From NCBI RefSeq assembly GCF_022747945.1, contig NZ_JALDST010000001.1, positions 5,394,001 to 5,458,000 on the forward strand: DNA of 64,000 nt. Reading direction: 5' to 3'. The DNA comes from Micromonospora sp. R77. Lineage in GTDB: Bacteria; Actinomycetota; Actinomycetes; Mycobacteriales; Micromonosporaceae. A program made the translations under genes and the position numbers. Shown in pieces: positions 1-8,812 of the stretch (its first letter is position 1; every line of letters starts with the position of its first letter). The notes beneath the pieces were generated by a model, which worked only from the letters and a program-made list of their open reading frames with translations, was not told the origin of the DNA and searched no databases.

Positions 1-390
1 GTCCACCACGCTCACCACGACGCAGTGCGCGAGCAGCCCGAGGAAGTACATGTACGTCGGCAGCGGCGTCGCGCGGACCCGCTTGAGGATTCCGTTCTGC
101 CGGCGGGTCGACAGCACGATCGCCAGCTGGCTGTAGCAGGCGCCCAGCACGGAGACCGCGGCGATGGTGGAGACGTAGTACTGCAACGCCGACCGGCCGT
201 AGAAGTAGTCGCTGCTGCCCACATCCCCGAAGAGGGCCCCGAAGATCGCGATCACCACGACCGGGAAGAGGAACGTGAAGAACGCGCTCTGCGGGTTGCG
301 CCAGAAGCTGAGCTGCTCGTAGCGGATCTGGTGCCACAGCAGGGCCAGGTCGCCGCCGCGGGCGACCCGGGGTTCGGTGACCGTGCTCAC
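1..390 (-). CDS. ABC-2 type exporter permease (5' part, cut by window edge)
   Basis: This is the membrane subunit of a drug/lipid type ABC exporter and would form the channel driven by the ATPase encoded just upstream. About 130 N-terminal residues are visible: a cytoplasmic start, then FWRNPQSAFFTFLFPVVVI, the usual first membrane entry of the ABC-2/DrrB family, and a second hydrophobic helix starting near YYVSTIAAVSVLGA. It is followed by the charged loop STRRQNGILKRVRATPLP, typical of this family. The GTG start overlaps the ATPase stop (GTGA), so the two are translationally coupled. The 3' part lies outside the window. The class is clear; the exported substrate is unknown. It may be self-resistance for the nearby cluster, but that is inference. 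Confidence 0.85.
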   Translation of the reverse strand, partial: MSTVTEPRVARGGDLALLWHQIRYEQLSFWRNPQSAFFTFLFPVVVIAIFGALFGDVGSSDYFYGRSALQYYVSTIAAVSVLGACYSQLAIVLSTRRQNGILKRVRATPLPTYMYFLGLLAHCVVVSVVD

Positions 391-1325
391 CGGCTGCTCC
401 CTTCGAGGTCTCGGGCGGGCGTCGACGCCTCCTGGTCGGTGAGGCGCAGATAGACGTCCTCCAGGCTCGGCCGGTCGACGGTGAGTCCGGCCAGGACGGT
501 GCCGCGCCCCAACGCCCAGCCGGTGAGCTGGTGCAGCGTCGCGGTCGGCTCCGTCGACTCGACGCTGACCCGCCCGTCGGCCAGCGTGGCGGGCACCGGC
601 AGGTCCGTCACCGCGCACCCGTCGGGCAGCGCGAAGGTGATCCGGGTCAGCGCCGCGTCCCGTCCGCCGAGGCTGGCCGTCGGGCCGGCGGCCACGATCG
701 TGCCGGCCGACATCACCGCCACCCGGTCGGCCAGCTCCTGCGCCTCCTCCATGTAGTGCGTGGTGAGCACGATGGTCATCCCGGCGTCGCGCAGGTCGCG
801 GACGAGCTGCCACGCGCCGCGCCGGGCGTTCGGGTCGAACCCGGTGGTGGGCTCGTCCAGGAAGAGCAGGGCCGGGTTGCCGACGATGCCCAGCGCCAGG
901 TCCAGGCGGCGCTTCTGGCCGCCGGAGAGGTCGCGGACCTTCCGCCGCGCCTGCCCGGCGAGGTCGACCAGCTCCACCACCTCGTCCACGTTCCGGGGCG
1001 TCGGGTAGTAGCCGGCGTTGCGGGCGATCGTCTCGCGGACCGTCAGGTAGGGCTCGACCGCGATGTCCTGGAGCACCACCCCGATCCGCTCCCGCAGCCG
1101 CCGGGCGGTGGCCCGGTCGCCCGGGTCGAGGCCGAGCACCTCGGCGCGGCCGCCGTCCCGGGTCCGGAAGCCCTCCAGGATCTCCAGGGTGGTGCTCTTG
1201 CCGGCACCGTTGCGGCCCAGGAGCGCGAAGATCTCGCCGTGCGCGACGGTGAAGCTCACGTCGCGTACCGCCTGGACCGCGCCGTAGCTGCGGCGCAGGT
1301 CCTCCACCACCACCGCGTCAGTCAT
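387..1325 (-). CDS. DrrA-like ABC exporter ATP-binding protein
   Basis: This is a cytoplasmic ATPase (312 aa) energising the ABC-2 permease encoded downstream. The Walker A motif GRNGAGKST is at about residues 38-46, the signature LSGGQ at 133-137 and Walker B LLFLDEP at 153-159, followed by the TTGFDP D-loop region. The family-typical C-terminal part (residues 220-312) resembles the extension of DrrA drug-export ATPases. Its stop overlaps the permease start by 4 bp. Such pairs are common as antibiotic self-resistance exporters and also as general lipid exporters. Distance from the core cluster and the YceI and two-component neighbours leave either role possible. Confidence 0.92.
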   Translation of the reverse strand: MTDAVVVEDLRRSYGAVQAVRDVSFTVAHGEIFALLGRNGAGKSTTLEILEGFRTRDGGRAEVLGLDPGDRATARRLRERIGVVLQDIAVEPYLTVRETIARNAGYYPTPRNVDEVVELVDLAGQARRKVRDLSGGQKRRLDLALGIVGNPALLFLDEPTTGFDPNARRGAWQLVRDLRDAGMTIVLTTHYMEEAQELADRVAVMSAGTIVAAGPTASLGGRDAALTRITFALPDGCAVTDLPVPATLADGRVSVESTEPTATLHQLTGWALGRGTVLAGLTVDRPSLEDVYLRLTDQEASTPARDLEGSSR

Positions 1326-1353
1326 CGCCTCACCCCCTCGTTCGCGGCCGGGC

Positions 1354-1878
1354 TCAGCGGCGTACGCACACGGCCTCCACCGTCAGGTCGAGGTAGCGTC
1401 CGGTCATCCCGCGGGATCCGGTCACCCCGAACTCCAGCCGGTCCACCCGGGTGGTCGCGACCACTCGGAACCCGTCGTCCGTGCCGGCCGACTCCCGCAC
1501 CGTCAGGGTCACCGGCCCGGTCACCCCCTTGACGGTCAACCGGCCGGTGATCGAGGTCTCGTCGATCCGCTCGGAGACGAAGGTGAGCACCGGGTGGCGG
1601 TCGGTGTCGAGGAAGGTGGCGGAGCGGACCGTACGGTCCCGCTGGGCGCTGCCGGTGTTGAAGCTGGCGGCGTCGACCTCCGCCTGCACCCGCGACGCGG
1701 AGAGCGGCTCGGCGACCTCCACCGTCCCGGAGCGGACGGCGAAGGTGCCGTCCACCTTCCCCAGTCCGAACAGGTGGGTGGTGCGGAACCGGACCGTCGA
1801 CCGGGCCGGGTCGACGTCGTAACGTCCCAACTGGGGGATCGTGGTGGTGTGCTCAGGGCTGGTTTCCATGCCGACCAT
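1354..1878 (-). CDS. YceI-family lipocalin-like protein
   Basis: This 174-aa protein matches the YceI family, beta-barrel proteins that bind isoprenoid-like lipids. It has the opening pattern Y-D-V-D-P-A-R-S-T-V-R-F, the central SFNTGSAQRDRTVRSATFLD stretch (family: N-T-x-x-x-x-R-D-x-H-L-x-S-x-x-F) and a closing LTVKGVT segment. No signal peptide is visible, unlike secreted Gram-negative members, so it is probably cytoplasmic or membrane-peripheral. Two ATGs are possible (1878 or 1869) and neither has a clear ribosome site. It lies 28 bp upstream of the ABC exporter ATPase gene on the same strand and could be co-transcribed with it. Its substrate is unknown. Confidence 0.85.
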   Translation of the reverse strand: MVGMETSPEHTTTIPQLGRYDVDPARSTVRFRTTHLFGLGKVDGTFAVRSGTVEVAEPLSASRVQAEVDAASFNTGSAQRDRTVRSATFLDTDRHPVLTFVSERIDETSITGRLTVKGVTGPVTLTVRESAGTDDGFRVVATTRVDRLEFGVTGSRGMTGRYLDLTVEAVCVRR

Positions 1879-1928
1879 TGCACCGGTGCGCGGCGGTCCG
1901 GCGCCAGGGTGTGCAGTCGGGTTCCGCC

Positions 1929-1973
1929 CCGACGAAGGTGGGGCCGCCGGCGCAGGCGTACGACTTTCGTCGG
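1929..1973. promoter_or_regulatory. Inverted repeat CCGACGAA/TTCGTCGG between yceI-like gene and sensor kinase
   Basis: Perfect 8-bp arms at 1929-1936 and 1966-1973 lie in the divergent intergenic region. The arms are centred 37 bp apart, which suits binding of a dimeric regulator, for example the adjacent response regulator acting on its own operon. Seen in sequence; function is inferred. Confidence 0.35.
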
Positions 1974-2025
1974 TTGCGGCACCGACGCAGGTGCGCGGCC
2001 GGTTCGCCGCCGGTGGCGGATGCCC

Positions 2026-2031
2026 TACCGT
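2026..2031 (+). promoter_or_regulatory. Candidate -10 box TACCGT of a leaderless kinase transcript
   Basis: TACCGT fits the actinobacterial TANNNT -10 pattern and ends 6 bp before the kinase ATG at 2038. No ribosome site precedes that ATG. The spacing places a transcription start at or next to the A of ATG, as in leaderless mRNAs. No convincing -35 element was seen. Confidence 0.35.
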
Positions 2032-2037
2032 CTAGGC

Positions 2038-3240
2038 ATGACGGAGGCACCGTGGCACCACCGGCACCGGGTCGTCATCGACGTGGCCCTCGCCGTGGTC
2101 TTCGTGCTGCTGGACACCGGCACCACCCTGGCCGGCGGGAGCTGGTGGCCGGAGCGGCCGGGTCCGCTGGCCTGGGGGCTGCTCGGCGCGCAGGCGTTGG
2201 CCTGCTCCTCGCTGGTGCTGCGCCGCCGGGCGCCGCTGACCGTGGTCGTCGTGCTCGGCCTGTTCACCCTCGTGGTCACGCTGCTGATCTCGCCGGCGCA
2301 CGCCCTGACGCCGGCCTCGGCCGGCAACGTGTGGGCGCCCTTCGCGACCGTGGTCGCCGCGTACGGGCCGCCGTTCCACAGCCGGGACCGGCGGGTCGCG
2401 TACGTCGCGTTGGGGCTGCTGACCTTCGTCGTCGCCCGGCCGTGGGAGCCGTCGGCCACGATCATCACGCTGGCGGTGCTGCGGACCGCCGTCGGGCCGC
2501 TGCTGGCGCTCTATCTCGACGCCCGCCGCCGGCTGGTGCTGGCGCTGACCGAGCGGGCGGAACGGGCCGAACGGGAACGGCACCTCCTCGCCGAGCAGGC
2601 CCGCGACGAGGAGCGGGCGCGGTTGGCGGGGGAGATGCACGACGTGGTAACCCACCGGGTGAGCCTGATGGTGCTCCAGGCCGGCGCGCTGCGGATGACC
2701 GCGACGGACGAGGCGACCCGGCAGGCCGCCGAGGACCTGCGGGCCGCCGGTTGCCAGGCGCTCGACGAGCTGCGGGACCTGGTGGGCATCCTGCGGCGGG
2801 CCCCGGAGGAGGACACCACCCCGACGGCGGACGGGCTCGCCACGCTGGTCGCCGAGTCGACCGCGGTCGGCGTACCGGTCGAGCTGGTGGAGTCCGGTGA
2901 CCGGTCGCTCGCGTCACCGGTGGTGGGGCGCACGGCGTACCGGATCGTGCGGGAGGCGCTGACCAACGTGCGCAAGCACGCGCCGGGCGCACGGGTGACC
3001 GTGCGGCTGCGCTACGAGGAGGCGCACCTGCGGATCGACGTGCACAACACCCCGCCCACCGGCCGGCCCAGCGCGGCCCTGGTCGGGAGCGGTTCCGGCC
3101 TGGGCATCGTCACCCTGCGGCAACGCATCGAGCTGGTGCACGGCACGCTGCGCGCCGGGCCCGCGCCGGACGGCGGGTTCCGCCTGGAGGCGGTCCTTCC
3201 CGCGTACGTGCCGACGGCCGAATCGGCGGTGGGCGCGTGA
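2038..3240 (+). CDS. Two-component sensor histidine kinase (HisKA_3 type)
   Basis: This 400-aa membrane sensor kinase has several hydrophobic helices in residues 10-160. They are followed by a coiled linker and the dimerisation/phosphoacceptor box EMHDVVTHRVSLM with His-201, then an ATPase domain ending in the glycine-rich GSGSGLGIVTLRQRIEL lid region. This layout is that of NarL-partner kinases (HisKA_3 plus HATPase_c). Its stop overlaps the GTG of the response regulator gene (GTGA), so the pair is co-translated. The stimulus is unknown. The ATG at 2038 was chosen because membrane segment 1 begins right after it and upstream codons are antisense to the YceI gene. Confidence 0.93.
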   Translation: MTEAPWHHRHRVVIDVALAVVFVLLDTGTTLAGGSWWPERPGPLAWGLLGAQALACSSLVLRRRAPLTVVVVLGLFTLVVTLLISPAHALTPASAGNVWAPFATVVAAYGPPFHSRDRRVAYVALGLLTFVVARPWEPSATIITLAVLRTAVGPLLALYLDARRRLVLALTERAERAERERHLLAEQARDEERARLAGEMHDVVTHRVSLMVLQAGALRMTATDEATRQAAEDLRAAGCQALDELRDLVGILRRAPEEDTTPTADGLATLVAESTAVGVPVELVESGDRSLASPVVGRTAYRIVREALTNVRKHAPGARVTVRLRYEEAHLRIDVHNTPPTGRPSAALVGSGSGLGIVTLRQRIELVHGTLRAGPAPDGGFRLEAVLPAYVPTAESAVGA

Positions 3241-3887
3241 TCCGGGTGCTGGTCGTCGACGACGAGCCGATGGTCTGCGTCTTCCTCAGCCGGATCCTCG
3301 GCTCGGCGGACGACATCGAGGTCGTCGACCAGGCGCACGACGGCGCGGCGGCGGTCGAGGCGGTGGCCCGCAGCCGGCCCGACCTGGTGCTGATGGACCT
3401 GCGGATGCCGGGCGTGGACGGGCTGACCGCCATCGAGCGGATCAACGCCCGCCCCGACGCGCCGCCGATCGTCGTGCTGACCACCTTCGACGCCGACCAG
3501 TACGTGCTGCGGGCGCTGCGCCTCGGCGCGGCCGGGTTCCTGGTCAAGTCCACCCCGCCGGAGAGCCTGATCGGGCTGGTGCGGGTCGCCGCCGACGGGC
3601 ACACCGTGCTGTCGCCGGCCGCCGCCCGCCGGCTGGTCACCGCCTCCACCGACAGCCGCTCCGCGCGCGACCGGGCCCGGCAGCAGATCAGCACGCTGAC
3701 CGAGCGGGAGGTCGAGGTGCTCGGCTGCCTCGGCGAGGGGCTGTCCAACGCGCGGATCGCGGCCCGGCTGCACCTGTCCGAGGCGACCATCAAGGGGTAC
3801 GTGTCGCGGGTGCTGGAGAAGCTCGGCTGCGCCAACCGGACGCAGGCCGGCCTGATCGCGCACGAGGCGGGCGTCGGGCAGCGCTGA
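3237..3887 (+). CDS. NarL/LuxR-family response regulator
   Basis: This 216-aa transcription regulator is paired with the kinase just upstream. The receiver domain covers residues 1-120, with acidic pair DDE at 8-10, phosphoacceptor Asp-54 in VLMDLRMPG, the switch threonine in VVLTTFD and Lys in VKSTPPE. A LuxR-type helix-turn-helix occupies about residues 148-212 (LTEREVEVLGCLGEGLSN, then SEATIKGYVSRVLEKLG). The start GTG overlaps the kinase stop. It could control the ABC exporter/yceI genes or the cluster that begins 23 bp downstream in convergent orientation. Its HTH is the short NarL kind, not the PAS-LuxR kind suggested by the boxes found elsewhere in the cluster. Confidence 0.95.
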   Translation: MIRVLVVDDEPMVCVFLSRILGSADDIEVVDQAHDGAAAVEAVARSRPDLVLMDLRMPGVDGLTAIERINARPDAPPIVVLTTFDADQYVLRALRLGAAGFLVKSTPPESLIGLVRVAADGHTVLSPAAARRLVTASTDSRSARDRARQQISTLTEREVEVLGCLGEGLSNARIAARLHLSEATIKGYVSRVLEKLGCANRTQAGLIAHEAGVGQR

Positions 3888-3909
3888 CGGCGTACCCCGA
3901 CCGGGCCGG

Positions 3910-5175
3910 TCAGTGCGGCCAGGGCGCCGTCCGGCGTTCCGCCACCAGCTTCTCCAGCACCGGCACCACGTCGGACGGGGCCGGGCGGGCCATCACCTCG
4001 TCGCGCAGCCGGGCTGCGTGGTCGGCGAAGGCCGGCTCGTCCAGCAGCCGCGCCGTGGCCCGCCGTACATCGTCCGCGCCGGCGCTGCCACTCTCCAGCA
4101 GCAGCCCGGCGCCCTGCTCCCGCAGGCCGGCGCCGCGATAGAGCTGGTCGGCCACCGGGGTGGTCACGGTCAGCTGCGGTACGCCGTAGACCAGCGCGTT
4201 GGCGTAGCTGCCGAAGCCACCGTGGTGGATCAGCACCGAGCAGGTGGGCAGTAGCGCGTGCAGCGGCACCGACTCCACCACCCGGACGTTGCCGGGCAGC
4301 GAACCGAGTTCGGCGACCTGGGCGGGTAGCAGCGCGGCGACCACCTCGGCGTCGAGCTCGGACAGCGCTTCCAGGATGTCGGCCTTGGAGACGTAGTCGC
4401 CGCCGTACCGCTCGGTGTTCGAGGCGCCGAGGCTCAGGCAGACCCGGGGTCGCTCCGGTGCGTGCCGCAGCCAGTCCGGCACCACGGCGGGACCGTTGTA
4501 CGGCACGAACCGGATCGGCGTGCTCGGCACGCCGGTGTCGACGGCGAGGCTCGCCGGCAGCGGGTCGAGGGTGAGCTGACCGGTGGTGAGCTCCTCGGTG
4601 AACGTACCGCCGTACTCCGCCGCCCGCGCGGTCAGCCAGGAGGCCAGCGGGTCCGCCCGCTCCTGCTCCGGCAGTTGCGCGTTCAGCTCGCGCAGCAGTT
4701 GGCGCTTCTTCACCCACACGTCCGCGAAGCAGAGCGACCGCACCTGCGCCGCACCCACCGCCCCGGCGGCGATCGGCCCGGCGTAGGTCAGCGGGTCCCA
4801 GACCACCAGGTCCGGTTGCCAGGAGCGGGCGAACGCCACCAGGTCGTCGAACATCGGTTCGTTGTACATTGCGCACCCGTACGCGCCGAGCTGCGCGCGG
4901 TCGACCTCCTGCCGGTGGTCGGGCCGCTCCGGGGACAGGTCGCTCCAGTTGACCGTGTCCCACTGCTGGGTCTCCCGGTTGGCGCTCATCGCCGCGCTGA
5001 TCCCGTCGTTGCTGCCGACGGCCACCGCTGTCATCCCGGTCCGGGCGATGACGTCGACGAACTCGACGCAACTGGCCACCCGGACCTCGTGCCCGGCCGC
5101 CCGCATCGCCCACGCGACGGGCGTCAGGCAGAACAGGTGGGACTTCTCTGGCACGGTGGCGAACAGCACGCGCAC
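3910..5175 (-). CDS. EryCIII/DesVII-like deoxysugar glycosyltransferase (GT1)
   Basis: This 421-aa GT-B enzyme is expected to move an NDP-deoxysugar to the cluster product in the cytoplasm. The start MRVLFATVPEKSHLFCLTP and AWAMRAAGHEVRVAS match the macrolide/aromatic glycosyltransferases of the EryCIII-DesVII group. The nucleotide-sugar binding segment is LIHHGGFGSYANALVYGVPQ near residue 318, with D-Q-L-Y following. Many members of this group need a P450-like helper protein, and none with a lost heme Cys is seen here. Start GTG 5175 has AGGAGTG about 8 bp upstream. The gene is divergent from the 4-ketoreductase gene and convergent with the response regulator. Acceptor and sugar are not predictable. 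Confidence 0.9.
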   Translation of the reverse strand: MRVLFATVPEKSHLFCLTPVAWAMRAAGHEVRVASCVEFVDVIARTGMTAVAVGSNDGISAAMSANRETQQWDTVNWSDLSPERPDHRQEVDRAQLGAYGCAMYNEPMFDDLVAFARSWQPDLVVWDPLTYAGPIAAGAVGAAQVRSLCFADVWVKKRQLLRELNAQLPEQERADPLASWLTARAAEYGGTFTEELTTGQLTLDPLPASLAVDTGVPSTPIRFVPYNGPAVVPDWLRHAPERPRVCLSLGASNTERYGGDYVSKADILEALSELDAEVVAALLPAQVAELGSLPGNVRVVESVPLHALLPTCSVLIHHGGFGSYANALVYGVPQLTVTTPVADQLYRGAGLREQGAGLLLESGSAGADDVRRATARLLDEPAFADHAARLRDEVMARPAPSDVVPVLEKLVAERRTAPWPH

Positions 5176-5259
5176 GGTGGCACTCCTGACGGGTGGCGAT
5201 CCGGTCCACGCTCAGGGTGGTCGGCGGTTGCGGGCTTCGCCGACCGATGCCGCCGGAGT

Positions 5260-5275
5260 CCGGGAAAACACCCAG
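5260..5275. promoter_or_regulatory. Weak PimM/LuxR-like box in glycosyltransferase-ketoreductase divergent promoter
   Basis: CCGGGAAAACACCCAG agrees at 12 of 16 positions with the dyad CTVGGGAWWTCCCBAG described for the PAS-LuxR regulator PimM (consensus recalled from memory). It lies 85-122 bp from the two divergent starts. Alone it is weak; it gains weight from better copies at 14511 and 30226/30273. Confidence 0.3.
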
Positions 5276-5396
5276 AGTTCGGCCGCTGGACGGCCCGCCC
5301 CGGTCGGCCGCGTGGATAGTGGCGGCAGGTGTGGCCGCCGCCGACCCGGTGCCCGCCCCGACAAACTCCCTCGTCCCAGCAGCCGGAAGGGCCCCC

Positions 5397-6425
5397 ATGC
5401 GCGCAGCTGGTCCCGTAGAGCTCGGGCCGCCGACCGCGGTGGTGCTCGGTGCGGCTGGCTTCATCGGTCGTACCGTCTGCGCGACGCTGCATGCCGCCGG
5501 TTGGCGGGTGACCGGCCTGGCCCGGCGGTCCGCCGTGCCCGCGCCGTGGCCGACCCGGCACCTGGACCTGGTCGCGGCCAGCGGCGGTGAGCTGTTCGCC
5601 ACGCTCGCCGAGCTGCGGCCGACGCTGGTGGTCAACGCGGCCGGCGCGCTCTGGGCCGTCACCGACGACGAGCTGACCGTGGGCAACGTGACGCTGGTCG
5701 GCCGGATCGTGGCGGCGGTCGCCGCGCTGCCCCGACCGGCCCGCCTGGTGCACCTCGGTTCCGCCTACGAGTACGGCGACCAGCCCGGCGGGCGCACCCT
5801 CTCGGAGCACCTGGAGGGCCACCCGACCAGCCGGTACGGGCAAACGAAGCTGGCCGGTACCCGGCTGGTCACCCGGGCCGTCGCCCAGGGCCGCGTGGAC
5901 GCGGTCGTGCTGCGGCTCAGCCTGGCGCTGGGCCCCTTCGCGCCGCGGTCCGGGCTGTTCGGCGGGATCGCCCACCAGCTCGCCGGCCAGCCGGCCGAAC
6001 TCCGCCTGCCTCCGGTGGCCGGAACCCGGGACATCGTCGACGTCCGGGACGTCGCCGACGCGGTGTGCCACGCGGCGGCGGCGCCGACCGTGCCGCCCGT
6101 CGTCAACGTCGGCGGTGGCGTCGGGGTGCGGTTGACCGACGCCGTGGACGAGCTGATCCGCATCGCCGGATCGACCGCCACGATCGTGCGGGTCCCGCCG
6201 CCGGCCGTACGACGGCACAGCGGCACCGGCGACCTGCCACTGGACATCGGACTGGCCCGGCGGGCCCTCGGCTGGTCGCCACGCCGCACGCTGACCGAGG
6301 CGCTGCAGGCCGTCTGGGACACCGTTTCACCGCCGGTCGGTGTCGCGGCCGGAACGTCCGGCCCGGGCGACGGGACGGGCACATCCACCTCGAACCTCGT
6401 ACTGGACGGAGATACCCATGGCTGA
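5397..6425 (+). CDS. NDP-4-keto-6-deoxyhexose 4-ketoreductase (extended SDR)
   Basis: This 342-aa NAD(P)-dependent sugar-nucleotide enzyme has the Rossmann motif GAAGFIG near residue 20. The catalytic set is Ser in HLGSAYEYG and Tyr/Lys in SRYGQTK, and a D-I-V-D-V-R-D-V-A-D-A segment is typical of the epimerase/reductase SDR family. In deoxysugar pathways such genes next to a 3-dehydrase usually reduce C4 before glycosyl transfer. ATG 5397 was chosen because GGAAGG lies 8 bp upstream and the Rossmann strand begins soon after; the open frame continues further upstream without family features. The 3' end overlaps the 3-dehydrase start by 8 bp. An epimerase role cannot be excluded. Confidence 0.82.
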   Translation: MRAAGPVELGPPTAVVLGAAGFIGRTVCATLHAAGWRVTGLARRSAVPAPWPTRHLDLVAASGGELFATLAELRPTLVVNAAGALWAVTDDELTVGNVTLVGRIVAAVAALPRPARLVHLGSAYEYGDQPGGRTLSEHLEGHPTSRYGQTKLAGTRLVTRAVAQGRVDAVVLRLSLALGPFAPRSGLFGGIAHQLAGQPAELRLPPVAGTRDIVDVRDVADAVCHAAAAPTVPPVVNVGGGVGVRLTDAVDELIRIAGSTATIVRVPPPAVRRHSGTGDLPLDIGLARRALGWSPRRTLTEALQAVWDTVSPPVGVAAGTSGPGDGTGTSTSNLVLDGDTHG

Positions 6426-7728
6426 CGCGGCCGTACGCTCGATCCTTGAGCAGGTGCGCAAACTGCACCGTGATCAGGCGTCGACGGAACAGGAGTTCGT
6501 ACCGGGGGTGACGCCGATCCTGCCGTCCGGCGCGGTGCTCGACGAGGACGACCGGGTGGCGCTGGTGGAGCAGGCCCTGCACCTGCGGATCGCCTCCGGT
6601 GCGGCGGCGCTGCGCTTCGAGCGGCTGTTCGCGCGGACGATGGGGGTGCGCAAGGCCCACCTGACCAACTCCGGATCGTCGGCCAATCTGCTGGCGCTGG
6701 CCTCGCTGGCCGCCCCCGAGCTGGGGGACCGCCGGCTGCGGCCGGGCGACGAGGTGATCACGGTGGCCGCCGGGTTCCCGACCACGGTGAACCCGATCGT
6801 GCAGTGCGGGATGGTGCCGGTCTTCATCGACGTGGACCTACCCACCTACAACACCACAGTGGAGCGGATCGAGGCGGCGCTGTCGCCCCGGACACGGGCC
6901 ATCATGATGGCGCACACGCTGGGCAACCCGTTCCCGGCGGCCGAGGTGGCGGAGCTGGCCCGCGCGCACGGGCTGTTCCTCATCGAGGACACCTGTGACG
7001 CCGTGCTCTCCACCTACCAGGGCCGCAACGCCGGCACCTTCGGCGACTTCTCGACGGTGAGCTTCTATCCGGCGCATCACCTGACCACCGGAGAGGGCGG
7101 CTGTGTGCTGACCAACAGCCTGGAGCTGGCCCGGATCGTCGAGTCGATGCGGGACTGGGGGCGGGACTGCTGGTGCGAGCCGGGGGAGGACAACAAGTGC
7201 CTGAAGCGCTACTCGTACCAGCTGGGTGACCTGCCGCACGGCTACGACCACAAGTACATCTTCTCCCACGTCGGGTACAACCTGAAGGCCACCGACAGCC
7301 AGGCGGCGCTGGGGCTGAGCCAGCTGACCAAGCTGGACGACTTCGTGGCCGCCCGTAAGCGCAACTGGCGGCGGCTGCGCGAGGGCCTCGACGGCCTGCC
7401 CGGCCTGCTGCTGCCCGAGCCGACGCCGGGCAGCGACCCGAGCTGGTTCGGGTTCGTCATCACGCTCACCGAGGAGGCCGGCTTCAGCCGCGCCGAACTG
7501 GTGGACTTCCTCAACGCCCGTAAGATCGGCACCCGGTTGCTGTTCGCCGGGAACCTGGTGCGGCACCCGGCCTACCAGGACCAGAACTACCGGATCAGCG
7601 GTGAGCTGACCAACAGCGACATCGTCACCGAGCGTACCTTCTGGATCGGTGTGTACCCGGGGATCACGATCGAGATGGCCGACTACATGGTCGCCTCGAT
7701 CCGCGAGTTCGTCACCCGGCACCGCTGA
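6418..7728 (+). CDS. NDP-4-keto-6-deoxyhexose 3-dehydrase, E1/SpnQ type
   Basis: This 436-aa pyridoxamine-phosphate, [2Fe-2S] enzyme removes the C3 hydroxyl of an NDP-4-ketohexose. It belongs to the DegT aminotransferase fold, but the PLP lysine is replaced by His-220 in SFYPAHHLTTGEGG, the hallmark of 3-dehydrases. All four cluster cysteines are present as C193-x57-C251-x1-C253-x7-C261, the same spacing as in Yersinia E1 (family knowledge). E1 enzymes need an electron donor (E3 or generic ferredoxin reductase); none is encoded nearby. ATG 6418 has GGAG 7 bp upstream and overlaps the ketoreductase stop. The sugar is therefore 3-deoxygenated, perhaps 2,3,6-trideoxy. Confidence 0.93.
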   Translation: MADAAVRSILEQVRKLHRDQASTEQEFVPGVTPILPSGAVLDEDDRVALVEQALHLRIASGAAALRFERLFARTMGVRKAHLTNSGSSANLLALASLAAPELGDRRLRPGDEVITVAAGFPTTVNPIVQCGMVPVFIDVDLPTYNTTVERIEAALSPRTRAIMMAHTLGNPFPAAEVAELARAHGLFLIEDTCDAVLSTYQGRNAGTFGDFSTVSFYPAHHLTTGEGGCVLTNSLELARIVESMRDWGRDCWCEPGEDNKCLKRYSYQLGDLPHGYDHKYIFSHVGYNLKATDSQAALGLSQLTKLDDFVAARKRNWRRLREGLDGLPGLLLPEPTPGSDPSWFGFVITLTEEAGFSRAELVDFLNARKIGTRLLFAGNLVRHPAYQDQNYRISGELTNSDIVTERTFWIGVYPGITIEMADYMVASIREFVTRHR

Positions 7729-7780
7729 CCGCCGTGACTCACCGCGACTTCACGGACGACGTCCGACGGAGGAAGCCATC

Positions 7781-8812
7781 ATGACGGACCGGGTGCCGAT
7801 CGGCGTCGGTGTGCTCGGCGCCGCCGACATCGCCTGGCGGCGTACCGTGCCGGCGATCGTGGCCTGTGACCGGCTGCGGCTGGTCGCCGTGGCCAGCCGT
7901 ACGCCGGAGAAGGCCGGCGCGTTCGCCGACCGGTTCGGCGGCGTGGCGGTGACCGGCTACCAGCGGCTGCTGGCGCGCGACGACGTCCAGGCGGTCTACG
8001 TGGCGCTGCCGAACGCGCTGCACGAGGAGTGGGCGGACGCCGCGCTGCGCGCCGGCAAGCACGTGCTGGTGGAGAAGTCGCTGACCGTGGACGCCGCTGC
8101 CGCCGTACGGCTGGCCGACACGGCCCGGACCGCCGGCCTGGCGCTGGTGGAGAACTTCGCCTTCCTCGACCACCCGCAGCACGGCTGGGTGCGGGACCGG
8201 ATCGCCGAGGGCGCGATCGGCGAGGTACGGACCGTCAGTGCGTCGTTCGGCGTGCCGCAGGCCGATCCGGCGCTTATCCGCTACCGCCGGGAACTCGCCG
8301 GTGGTGCCCTGCGGGAGACCGGCTGCTATCCGGTACGCCTGGCCGGCTCGCTGCTCGGGCCGGACGTCGAGGTGGTCGGCGCGCGGCTGCGCCACGACCC
8401 CGGTACCGGGGTCGACATCTCCGGATCCGCGCTGCTGGCCGACTCCGTCGGGGTCACCGCGCAGTGCGACTTCGGCCTCGCGCACGCCTACCGCAACACG
8501 TGTGCGGTCTGGGGCAGTACCGGCCGGATCGAGGTGGACTGGGCGTTCACCCCGCCGCCGGGGACCCGCCCGGTGGTCCGGTTGCACCGGGCGGAAACCG
8601 TTACCGAGCACCGCCTGCCCGCCGCCGACCAGTTCCTGCGGATGGTGGACGGCTTCGCCGAGGCGTGCGCCGACCCGACCCGACAGGACCGCTACCGCGA
8701 CGCCATCGTCGGCCAGGCGTCGCTGCTCGGGGCGATCGTCCGGCAGGCCGACTCCACCCCGTCCGCCGTGACCCGGGCGGGACAGCCCGGAGGTGACCGT
8801 GTCCCTGCCTGA
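7781..8812 (+). CDS. Gfo/Idh/MocA oxidoreductase, likely NDP-hexose 3-ketoreductase
   Basis: This 343-aa NAD(P)-dependent oxidoreductase has the nucleotide-binding start GVGVLGAADIAWRR, then AVYVALPNALHEEWADAAL and GKHVLVEKSL, the core of the Gfo/Idh/MocA family (EKS here where EKP is most common). A second-domain motif GGALRETGCYPVRLA fits the substrate side. Homologues such as SpnN/TylC1-type 3-ketoreductases act with a 2,3-dehydratase in 2-deoxysugar formation. No 2,3-dehydratase gene is in this window. ATG 7781 has GGAGGA 7 bp upstream. The gene follows the 3-dehydrase after 52 bp and overlaps the next glycosyltransferase by 14 bp, so it belongs to the sugar operon. Confidence 0.85.
   Translation: MTDRVPIGVGVLGAADIAWRRTVPAIVACDRLRLVAVASRTPEKAGAFADRFGGVAVTGYQRLLARDDVQAVYVALPNALHEEWADAALRAGKHVLVEKSLTVDAAAAVRLADTARTAGLALVENFAFLDHPQHGWVRDRIAEGAIGEVRTVSASFGVPQADPALIRYRRELAGGALRETGCYPVRLAGSLLGPDVEVVGARLRHDPGTGVDISGSALLADSVGVTAQCDFGLAHAYRNTCAVWGSTGRIEVDWAFTPPPGTRPVVRLHRAETVTEHRLPAADQFLRMVDGFAEACADPTRQDRYRDAIVGQASLLGAIVRQADSTPSAVTRAGQPGGDRVPA

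Noticed and set aside
3110..5686. 858-codon minus-strand frame spanning the response regulator and glycosyltransferase region
   Set aside because: It crosses real genes in other frames and shows only low-complexity sequence.
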